Of a DNA stretch of 28,573 bases, positions 7,120-13,039 are shown in pieces. Each line of letters opens with the position of its first letter. Position 1 is the first letter of the stretch. The DNA is from an uncultured Streptococcus sp. (lineage in GTDB: Bacteria; Bacillota; Bacilli; Lactobacillales; Streptococcaceae): the NCBI GenBank assembly GCA_900755085.1, contig CAAEFF010000134.1:1-28573 (forward strand). The letters are read 5' to 3'. The notes beneath the pieces were generated by a model. It did no database searches and was not told where the DNA came from. It worked only from the letters and a program-made list of their open reading frames with translations. The translations under genes and the position numbers were made by a program.

Positions 7120-8388
7120 ATGGTTGTCATTAAAAATGGTCGTGTCATGGATCCAAAGACCGGTTTGGATCAAGTCTGTGACCTTCGCATTGAGGGAAAG
7201 AAAATTGTAGAGATCGCTGAAAATCTCCCAACGGATGGACAAGAGGTGCTTGATGCTTCAGGTCTAGTGGTAGCTCCTGGTTTGATCGATGTGCACGTGC
7301 ATTTTCGTGAACCCGGCCAAACCCATAAAGAAGATATCCATACGGGTGCTTTAGCAGCAGCTGCGGGTGGTTTTACCCGAGTAGTCATGATGGCCAATAC
7401 CAATCCGACTATTTCAGATATTGCTACCTTAGAGGAAGTCTTAGCTTCTGCAGCCAAGGAAAATCTCCACATTCATACGGTTGCGACGGTGACCAAGAAT
7501 TTTGACGGTCAACACCTGACAGATTTTGAAGGCCTGCTCAAGGCGGGTGCGGCTGGTTTCTCAGATGATGGAATTCCCCTTCAAAGCACCAAGGTCGTCC
7601 GCCAAGCCTTGGAAGAAGCTAAGCGTCTAGGAACCTTTATTAGTCTGCATGAAGAAGACCCTGAATTGAATGGCATTCTTGGGTTGAATGAAAACATTGC
7701 CAAGGAACACTTCCATGTCTGTGGGGCGACGGGTGTGGCCGAATACTCGATGGCTGTGCGGGATGCCATGATTGCCCATGCGACAGGTGCCCACCTTCAT
7801 ATCCAACACCTTTCCAAGGAAGAAAGTGTCAAGGTTGTGGAATTTGCCCAAGGATTAGGAGCTCATGTGACGGCAGAAGTAGCTCCCCAACACTTTTCAA
7901 AAACAGAAAGTCTCCTCTTGACCAAGGGAAGCAATGCCAAGATGAATCCACCCCTTCGCTTGGACTCAGACCGTCTAGCAGTGATTGAAGGCTTGAAGTC
8001 AGGTGTCATCTCTGTGATTGCGACGGATCACGCGCCTCACCATGCGGATGAGAAGAATGTTCCTGATATTACCAAAGCACCATCTGGAATGACCGGTCTT
8101 GAAACCTCACTTTCTCTTGGTTTGACCTACTTGGTCCATGCAGGACATTTGAGCCTCATGCAATTGCTAGAAAAGATGTCCTATAATCCAGCACGTCTCT
8201 ATGATTTTGATGCCGGCTATATTGCTGTGGATGGGCCAGCAGATTTGACTATCTTTGATCCAGAAGCAGATCGTCTGGTATCGGATCATTTCGCTTCAAA
8301 AGCTGGAAATTCTCCGTTTGTGGGTGAAACACTAAAAGGAAAAGTCGTTTATACCATCTGCGATGGACAAGTGATTTTTCAAGGATAA
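7120..8388 (+). CDS. pyrC: Dihydroorotase
   Basis: A 422-residue zinc amidohydrolase that closes carbamoyl-aspartate to dihydroorotate, third step of UMP synthesis and the substrate supplier of PyrD. The metal motif DVHVHFREPGQ lies at residues 58-67 (H59, H61), followed by KEDIHTGALAAAAGG. Further metal or substrate elements are the HEEDPEL and HLHIQHLS segments and the ATDHAPH motif near residue 305 with the catalytic Asp. This is the long type I form found in Gram-positive bacteria. AAAGGAG lies just upstream. No PyrR site is visible before it, so its regulation here appears tied to ung-mutX. Confidence 0.97.
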   Translation: MVVIKNGRVMDPKTGLDQVCDLRIEGKKIVEIAENLPTDGQEVLDASGLVVAPGLIDVHVHFREPGQTHKEDIHTGALAAAAGGFTRVVMMANTNPTISDIATLEEVLASAAKENLHIHTVATVTKNFDGQHLTDFEGLLKAGAAGFSDDGIPLQSTKVVRQALEEAKRLGTFISLHEEDPELNGILGLNENIAKEHFHVCGATGVAEYSMAVRDAMIAHATGAHLHIQHLSKEESVKVVEFAQGLGAHVTAEVAPQHFSKTESLLLTKGSNAKMNPPLRLDSDRLAVIEGLKSGVISVIATDHAPHHADEKNVPDITKAPSGMTGLETSLSLGLTYLVHAGHLSLMQLLEKMSYNPARLYDFDAGYIAVDGPADLTIFDPEADRLVSDHFASKAGNSPFVGETLKGKVVYTICDGQVIFQG

Positions 8389-8402
8389 GCGATCGTATTC
8401 AA

Positions 8403-9239
8403 ATGAATCTTAAAAAAATGATGCAAGGCTTGGTTTTCTTTTTAACCAGCCTTCTTGTCTTTGTCTTTCTATTTCGTGCTTTGCTCCCGACTGCATCTCC
8501 TCGTATGACCAAGCCCAAAACGGCTGCAAAAGAAATCACCTATACTTATGTAGCTCTAGGAGATTCACTGACCGAAGGAGTAGGGGATAGCACCAAGCAA
8601 GGAGGCTTTGTGCCCATCCTTGCCCAAAGTCTGTCCAATGAAAATGACGGTCACTACCAGCCTGTCAACTATGGTGTAGCTGGAAATACAAGTGATCAGA
8701 TTTTAGATCGACTCAAGAAGCAAACAGACCTTCAGAAGGATCTCAAGAAGGCGCATGTCATGACCTTAACGGTTGGAGGAAATGATCTACGCAAAGTTGT
8801 TGTCGATCATCTGAGTGATTTTTCTCTATCAGATATCCGAAAACCGCTCAAGAATTATACAGCTAACCTCAAAGAAATGATCACAAAAGTAAGAAAGGAC
8901 AATCCCCATCTTCCTATTTATGTAGTGGGGATCTACAATCCTCTTTACCTGAATTTTCCTGAATTAACCAGTATTCAGACGGCTGTAGATCGTTGGAATG
9001 AGACGACGGAAGAAACCATCGCACAATTTGATCAGGTCTATTTCGTTCCTATCAATGATCTGCTATATAAAGGAATTGATGGCAAAATGGGTGTGTCAGA
9101 AGTCAGTGATGGCAAGGCGACGATTGCTAACGATGCCTTGTATGAAGAAGATCGTTTTTACCCCAACAACACAGGTTATGAAAAGATGAAACAAGCAATA
9201 TTGGAGAAAATCAATGCGACTAAGAAAACTTGGAATTAA
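8403..9239 (+). CDS. Membrane-anchored SGNH/GDSL hydrolase, YpmR-like, with atypical block V
   Basis: 278 residues with one N-terminal membrane segment (about residues 8-27), so the domain should face outside. SGNH blocks are in order: ALGDSLTEG with nucleophile S55, NYGVAGNTSD (block II Gly), and TVGGNDLR with N127. Block V reads EEDRFYPNNTGY (D250, Y253), where the family normally has DxxHP, so the catalytic His position is occupied by Tyr (codon TAC, one base from CAC). The fold should be intact, but hydrolase activity is doubtful unless another residue serves. The ypmS-like gene overlaps its end by 26 bases, the YpmR-YpmS pairing known from Bacillus. No clear Shine-Dalgarno precedes 8403, so coupling to pyrC is likely. 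Confidence 0.85.
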   Translation: MNLKKMMQGLVFFLTSLLVFVFLFRALLPTASPRMTKPKTAAKEITYTYVALGDSLTEGVGDSTKQGGFVPILAQSLSNENDGHYQPVNYGVAGNTSDQILDRLKKQTDLQKDLKKAHVMTLTVGGNDLRKVVVDHLSDFSLSDIRKPLKNYTANLKEMITKVRKDNPHLPIYVVGIYNPLYLNFPELTSIQTAVDRWNETTEETIAQFDQVYFVPINDLLYKGIDGKMGVSEVSDGKATIANDALYEEDRFYPNNTGYEKMKQAILEKINATKKTWN

Positions 9240-9846
9240 CGGAATCCCCAAGAAAGACCAACTAGCTCAGATTAAAAAAATCAATATTTGGAAATGGCTC
9301 TTTTTAGGCTTGGTGAGTCTCCTTGTAGCTCTGGGTCTTGTGGTACAAAGCCGATTGGCAACACCTAGAGAAGATGTCCGTCAGCTCCAACGGACTGCAA
9401 AGACTAGTGACGTCCAAGTTGGGACCATGACGACAACCAGAGATCAGCTCAATGACACCATTAAATATCTGCTAAAAAAATACCATTTATCCGATTACAA
9501 GGTCTATGCGGACAACCAACAAATCTTGCTAGAAGGGCAGTTGAGCCTTTTGGGAAAGTCATACCCTTTGTACATTTACTTTCAACCATCCAAGTTGGAA
9601 AACGAGAATATTCTCTTAACGGTGAAGGACTTTTCAGTGGGAAGCTTCCAAATCCCCCAAAGGATGGTCTTGCAGCTCTTGAGTAAAAATAAAAACATCC
9701 CAAAATTCATTCAGATCTCACCCAAGCAGTCCACCATCACCATTCTCTTGTCGGAGATGGATAACGACTTTGGAATCTATGCCAAGGCCAATACCATTGA
9801 TCTCTATAATGACAAGATCGTTTTTGATTTGTATCAGAAGAAGTAG
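9214..9846 (+). CDS. YpmS family (DUF2140) membrane protein
   Basis: 210 residues: a short basic N terminus, one membrane helix (WLFLGLVSLLVALGLVV, about residues 28-44) and a beta-rich outer domain. The wording IYFQPSKLENENILLTVKDF and ending DKIVFDLYQ fits the YpmS/DUF2140 family, whose function is unknown. The start overlaps the preceding SGNH hydrolase gene by 26 bases, with TTGGAG upstream, so translation is coupled and the two products probably act together at the cell surface. A strong terminator follows. Confidence 0.8.
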   Translation: MRLRKLGINGIPKKDQLAQIKKINIWKWLFLGLVSLLVALGLVVQSRLATPREDVRQLQRTAKTSDVQVGTMTTTRDQLNDTIKYLLKKYHLSDYKVYADNQQILLEGQLSLLGKSYPLYIYFQPSKLENENILLTVKDFSVGSFQIPQRMVLQLLSKNKNIPKFIQISPKQSTITILLSEMDNDFGIYAKANTIDLYNDKIVFDLYQKK

Positions 9847-9916
9847 GGCAAAAGAGTCTATTCAAATTGAATTCAAAATCATCTTAAAAACTTTCCTTAG
9901 GTTCAATAATTCCGAG

Positions 9917-9947
9917 TGCTAGAAACAACCGTGTTTCTAGCATTTTT
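9917..9947 (+). terminator. Terminator after the ypmS-like gene
   Basis: TGCTAGAAACA (9917-9927), loop ACCG, TGTTTCTAGCA (9932-9942) and five T residues: a perfect 11-bp stem closing the ung-mutX-pyrC-SGNH-ypmS unit. Confidence 0.95.
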
Positions 9948-10146
9948 CTCACGGCGGAAAGTTTCATTATATGATGTGTTTGAGTAAGCATAATAGTATA
10001 TGTCTTTATATTTTTTCAGAATCACTTAGGTTTTCTAATCTATTCATACCTTCTATTACAGCACAGCCAGTTAAGAGGGGAGAAGTGCGGGAATAATGTT
10101 GATATTCTAATGACACATAGTAATTTTACAAAATATAAAATTTCAT
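9948..10146. other. AT-rich stretch without a convincing gene
   Basis: About 200 bases between the ypmS terminator and the MFS-operon promoter. I see no ribosome site with a plausible reading frame and no recognisable repeat. Base composition shifts visibly to AT-rich here and stays so to about 12875, marking the left edge of the accessory module. Confidence 0.5.
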
Positions 10147-10175
10147 TTGACACATTAGTATAAATGATATATACT
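10147..10175 (+). promoter_or_regulatory. Promoter of the small-protein/MFS operon
   Basis: TTGACA (10147-10152), a 17-base spacer and TATACT (10170-10175). The -35 is perfect. The spacer and -10 are covered by the palindrome at 10154-10178. Confidence 0.9.
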
Positions 10176-10178
10176 AAT
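10154..10178. promoter_or_regulatory. Operator-like inverted repeat over the MFS promoter
   Basis: ATTAGTATA (10154-10162), seven bases, TATACTAAT (10170-10178): a perfect 9-bp inverted repeat covering the spacer and -10, so a bound protein would block RNA polymerase. The same geometry (ATTGATATA-N7-TATATCAAT) lies at 12069-12093 before the Rrf2 gene. Confidence 0.85.
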
Positions 10179-10197
10179 TACTTGAAAGGAGTTGGAA

Positions 10198-10440
10198 ATG
10201 ACACAAATGATTGTTTCTGCTTTTTCTTTTGAAATGATTAAGCAGAATGATGATTTCTTTAAGTTGTTTTTTTGCTATGTATCAGGTCAAGATTACCTGA
10301 CAAATGGAAAGAGATTAAATGGTTTCTTGACGACTAAAAATATTGTTGAGAGTCAAACTAGATTAATGGAATGCTTGGACTCTGTCCAAATTGATGATTT
10401 ATACAAAGAGGAGAAACGATGTTTAATAGAAAAAAATTGA
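10198..10440 (+). CDS. Unknown 80-residue protein, first gene of the exporter operon
   Basis: ATG 10198 is six bases after AAAGGAG (10185-10191); an upstream in-frame TTG (10192) is unlikely. The product is acidic and rich in Phe, Leu and Asp, begins MTQMIVSAFSFEMIKQNDD and has no membrane segment or known DNA-binding motif I can see. It ends with a helical KEEKRCLIEKN tail. Its last 22 bases overlap the start of the MFS gene, so translation is coupled. It is the first product behind the operator promoter. It could be a small sensor or accessory factor, or the surviving C-terminal piece of a regulator. I do not recognise the family. Confidence 0.65.
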   Translation: MTQMIVSAFSFEMIKQNDDFFKLFFCYVSGQDYLTNGKRLNGFLTTKNIVESQTRLMECLDSVQIDDLYKEEKRCLIEKN

Positions 10441-11789
10441 TTGTGTTTGCAATGTGTCTGGGAGTCTTTTTGACGCTTATTGATACAACGGTGATGAATG
10501 TTGCTATGCCAAATATTCAAGCATCGATTCATACAACGATGGTTGGTATGAACTGGGCTTTAAATATTTATAGCTTACTGTTTGCAGCTTTAGCAATTCC
10601 TTTAGGCCGCTTTGCTAGTCGTTATGGGGTTCATAGGTCTTTTGTCATTGCAAGTGTTGCTTTTTTAGTAGGATCAGTCCTTTCAGGGATTTCAGGTTCT
10701 ATTCAATTACTAATTATAGGACGTATTATGCAATCAATAGGAGCAGCTATCATCTTACCTTTGGGGATGGCTATTGCCTATAGTACTGCTGATTCTGTGG
10801 AGAAGCGGGCTCCTATTGTTGCAACTGTCGCATTGACTCAAGGTTTAGCAGGGGCATTAGGACCTAGTTTGGGTGGTACTTTGACGCAGTATCTCAATTG
10901 GCGCTGGGCATTTTATATTAATATTCCATTTGTTATTGTCATTATTGCTATTTGTCTGGTAGCACTGGATTTGAAAAATGAACCGGTCAATGAGCAAAAA
11001 AATGATCTTATAGGTTCGTTCATTTCAATGGCTGGTCTTTTTTCACTGACACTCGCCCTTATTCAAGGTCGATCATGGGGCTGGTTGAGTATACCAATTA
11101 TCAGTTTATTTGTATTTGCAGTCATTGCACTTATTTTCTTCATCATGTATGAAAGAAAGATTGACTCACCTATGATTCCAATGGAATTATTTGGTTTTCG
11201 CAATTTCAATGCAGCTTCTTTAGTAATGGTCTTTTCAACAGTGTTTCAAGTAGGGCTCTTTATTGTTCTCCCTACATATTATTCACAAGTTCTTGGGCAT
11301 ACGACGGTAGCTTCGTCGTTGCTACTTATGATTGTATCTATTGCACTGACGATTTGTTCACCTCTTGCATCCATGACTCTATCTAAGATTGGACCACGTT
11401 TCACCATCATACTTGGTTTTGTACTGATGGGTGTTTCTTACCTTCTTTTTGGAACTATTACGACTACGAGTACGTTGCATCTTTATTTAGCTTGCCTTTT
11501 CTTAGGAGCTGGATATGGGCTATTACTTGGGCCTTCTCAAGTACTTGGAGCTAGTGATTTTGAAGGAGATTTATTGAACGCATCTCAGTCTGTTCTCTTT
11601 GTTTTTCGTCAAGTAGGACTAGTATTAGCTTTCGCTATTTTCTTGTCTCTTTTTAATGGGCATTTACAAGAGTTGGGGCATATTTATGATAAAGTAACAG
11701 TATTTACGTCAATTTATAAGCTGTCTACAATTTTAGTTTTTGCTTGTGTTTTACTAGGTTTTTTGTTTAAGAAAAAAGGGAATAAATGA
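10419..11789 (+). CDS. MFS multidrug exporter, DHA2 (EmrB/QacA-like) family
   Basis: 456 residues with about 12-14 hydrophobic segments. Motif D1 of drug:proton antiporters is at residues 18-31 (LTLIDTTVMNVAMP, with D22 in helix 1). The A-like loop reads GRFASRYGVHR, and motif C, diagnostic for exporters, is GALGPSLGG at 145-153 followed by WRWAFYINIP. These mark a proton-driven exporter of small, probably lipophilic or electrophilic compounds; substrate unknown. AGGAG is at 10409-10413. It overlaps the upstream 80-residue gene, and its stop (ATGA) overlaps the ATG of a decayed dehydrogenase gene, so all three were one operon. Codons are more AT-rich than in flanking genes, consistent with acquisition. 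Confidence 0.9.
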   Translation: MFNRKKLIVFAMCLGVFLTLIDTTVMNVAMPNIQASIHTTMVGMNWALNIYSLLFAALAIPLGRFASRYGVHRSFVIASVAFLVGSVLSGISGSIQLLIIGRIMQSIGAAIILPLGMAIAYSTADSVEKRAPIVATVALTQGLAGALGPSLGGTLTQYLNWRWAFYINIPFVIVIIAICLVALDLKNEPVNEQKNDLIGSFISMAGLFSLTLALIQGRSWGWLSIPIISLFVFAVIALIFFIMYERKIDSPMIPMELFGFRNFNAASLVMVFSTVFQVGLFIVLPTYYSQVLGHTTVASSLLLMIVSIALTICSPLASMTLSKIGPRFTIILGFVLMGVSYLLFGTITTTSTLHLYLACLFLGAGYGLLLGPSQVLGASDFEGDLLNASQSVLFVFRQVGLVLAFAIFLSLFNGHLQELGHIYDKVTVFTSIYKLSTILVFACVLLGFLFKKKGNK

Positions 11790-12078
11790 AATCAGTTCAT
11801 TATTAAAAGACGTCTACAAAAAATACTGCCTAGAATATCTTTCCACCCCTGTACCTAAAATAAAAACTGATGAAATTTTAGTGAGAATTAGATGTTCTTC
11901 TTTGAATAACAATGATTATGAAGGATATAAACCGCAAAATACTATCTTAGCGAGATTGATTAATCTATTTCAGTAACGAGAAAGTCATCCGTTAGGGGGA
12001 GAATTTTCAGGAATTATCGACTCTGTTGCTATTTCTGTGAAATGTTTTAGTGTATTTATTGATATTTTATTGATATAA
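11786..12078 (+). pseudogene. Decayed MDR-family (zinc-type/quinone oxidoreductase-like) dehydrogenase
   Basis: The ATG at 11786 overlaps the MFS stop (ATGA) and reads MKSVHY before a stop. The remaining homology is in another frame: PVPKIKTDEILVRI, then CSSLNNNDY (11848 onward), interrupted by TAA at 11974-11976. In the same frame HPLGGEFSGIIDSV and VKCFSV follow, up to a stop at 12076-12078. These are the ordered N-terminal landmarks of medium-chain dehydrogenase/reductases (deVLVkv, aaSlNp.Dy, lG.EfsGvV..vG). Only about 95 of the usual 330 residues remain, with one frameshift, one internal stop and no catalytic or NAD(P)-binding part. It was the third gene of the exporter operon and is certainly non-functional as read. 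Confidence 0.8.
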
Positions 12079-12095
12079 TTTAAATATATCAATAA
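12056..12095. promoter_or_regulatory. Rrf2-gene operator: three half-sites, with extended -10
   Basis: TTATTGATATA (12067-12077) and TATATCAATAA (12085-12095) form a perfect 11-bp inverted repeat with a 7-base spacer. A direct copy TTATTGATAT lies 11 bases upstream (12056-12065), one helical turn away. The promoter is TGA-TATAAT (TATAAT at 12074-12079) and lies inside the left arm, as expected for autorepression. The core of the arms matches the operator at 10154-10178 at 7 of 9 positions with the same spacing. Confidence 0.85.
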
Positions 12096-12113
12096 GGTTA
12101 ATGGAGGTATACT

Positions 12114-12551
12114 ATGTCATATTCAGCAGCCTTTTCTCAAGCGGTAGAAATCGTACTATATCTAAGTATCAAACAAAAAGAAGATAAATTGAAATATTTA
12201 TCAATTCAGGTCATTTCAGAGAAATTGGAAATTCCTATTCCTAGTGTTAAGAGATTGGTGTCACTATTGAAAAAAGAAGGTATCATTTCATCAAAAACAG
12301 GAATAGCAGGTGGATTATCAATTCAAAAAGATGTTGAAACCATCACTTTATTTGATATTTTCCGGTCTATTGAGGGAAGTAAAAAGACACTTTTCAATTT
12401 TTATGATAGCTTTGATTTATCTCAATTTGAAAATAGTAGCGATGTTGAATTATATCTCAATAATTTTCAAGAAATTTTGACAAATGCTGAAAGTGCCATG
12501 GTTAAAGAGTTGAAATCATGTACTATATCGGATTTGCTTTATAAAGCATAG
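12114..12551 (+). CDS. Rrf2-family transcriptional regulator
   Basis: 145 residues. The N-terminal winged helix covers residues 5-70, with the recognition helix near SVKRLVSLLKKEGI and the wing KTGIAGGLSI (G63-G67 matches the family G..GG pattern). ITLFDIFRSIEGS at 77-89 is the Rrf2 dimerisation signature (Itl.dI..aiEG). The only Cys is C136, so it lacks the three-Cys Fe-S cluster of IscR/NsrR and belongs with the cluster-free YwnA/CymR-like members. GGAGG lies six bases before the ATG. Its promoter overlaps a long inverted repeat that is closely copied at the MFS promoter, so it most likely represses itself and that operon. The inducer is unknown; electrophiles or quinones would fit the neighbours. 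Confidence 0.9.
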   Translation: MSYSAAFSQAVEIVLYLSIKQKEDKLKYLSIQVISEKLEIPIPSVKRLVSLLKKEGIISSKTGIAGGLSIQKDVETITLFDIFRSIEGSKKTLFNFYDSFDLSQFENSSDVELYLNNFQEILTNAESAMVKELKSCTISDLLYKA

Positions 12552-12562
12552 AATGTTTTAAG

Positions 12563-12712
12563 ATGATAGTTGTAGACATTGATAGTATTTTGTTAGAAGA
12601 TACTTTTAGCCCTATATTGTATAGGTTGTCCCAAAAATATCATAAAACATATTCTCAAGAGTTAGAGGAAAATACATTGTCACAAAATAGACAAGAAGTT
12701 GCAATTTTTTAA
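12563..12712 (+). pseudogene. Fragment, possibly N-terminal piece of a HAD-type protein
   Basis: A 49-codon frame from ATG 12563 begins MIVVDIDSILLEDTFSPILY and stops in a T6 run at 12705-12710. The DID near the start recalls HAD motif I (DxD). After removal of one T the frame stays open through IFKILLYKKQFVF and on into the leu promoter, so this looks like the stump of a longer gene cut by the leucine region. There is no clear Shine-Dalgarno. Low certainty; it may be non-coding. Confidence 0.35.
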
Positions 12713-12810
12713 AATTCTATTATATAAAAAACAGTTTGTCTTCAATTCAAGTGGAACAGAAAGAATTATTTTGTTTCTATTCAAAAAATTCAGAATATTA
12801 CAGAAAATTC
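12713..12810. other. AT-rich stretch before the leu promoter with two CodY-like boxes
   Basis: No gene is supported here. Two overlapping matches to the CodY box AATTTTCWGAAAATT lie at 12785-12799 and 12795-12809, each 12 of 15 positions, the second ending one base before the leu -35. Placement suits repression by CodY when branched-chain amino acids are plentiful. Confidence 0.55.
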
Positions 12811-12839
12811 TTGACATTGCTTTTTCCCTATGCTACAAT
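12811..12839 (+). promoter_or_regulatory. leu operon promoter
   Basis: TTGACA (12811-12816), a 17-base spacer and TACAAT (12834-12839), preceded by TGC so also an extended -10. Expected start is near 12846, about 30 bases before the leader peptide. Confidence 0.92.
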
Positions 12840-12875
12840 ACTAAACAAGACATTGAACAAAGGAGAAAGTCAAAC

Positions 12876-12929
12876 ATGAATACAGCTAAGTTTATTCAAT
12901 TTGCTTTGTTGTTGAGGTATAAGGGCTAG
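12876..12929 (+). CDS. leu operon leader peptide
   Basis: A 17-residue peptide, MNTAKFIQFALLLRYKG, with AAAGGAG at 12859-12865 upstream. Three consecutive TTG Leu codons (12906-12914) make it a sensor of charged tRNA-Leu: ribosome stalling there would alter folding of the RNA that follows. Its stop codon lies within the first hairpin of the attenuator. It is far too short to have another evident function. Confidence 0.88.
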   Translation: MNTAKFIQFALLLRYKG

Positions 12930-13008
12930 TGCAGAAGCATTAGTCCTGTTTGGCTTACCAAGCGGGCAAAAACATCTCGCTTGGTTGACCGAGTGAGATG
13001 TTTTTCTT
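12926..13008 (+). promoter_or_regulatory. Leucine attenuator (alternative hairpins and terminator)
   Basis: Three pairings are visible. CTAGTGC (12926-12932) with GCATTAG (12937-12943) forms a hairpin holding the leader stop codon. ACCAAGCG (12957-12964) with CGCTTGGT (12978-12985) is a perfect 8-bp antiterminator. AAAAACATCTCGCTT (12968-12982) with GAGTGAGATGTTTTT (12991-13005) is a 15-bp terminator with two wobbles. The last two are mutually exclusive. Leucine shortage should favour the antiterminator. Confidence 0.85.
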
Positions 13009-13039
13009 TATATCCACTACATAGAAATGAGGAGACCCT

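Noticed and set aside
9971..10096. 41-codon frame starting MMCLSKHNS
   Set aside because: No ribosome site, no promoter positioned for it and no recognisable composition; likely chance.
12002..12016. CodY-like match AATTTTCAGGAATTA (12/15)
   Set aside because: It lies inside the decayed MDR reading frame (GEFSGI codons) and is explained by coding sequence.
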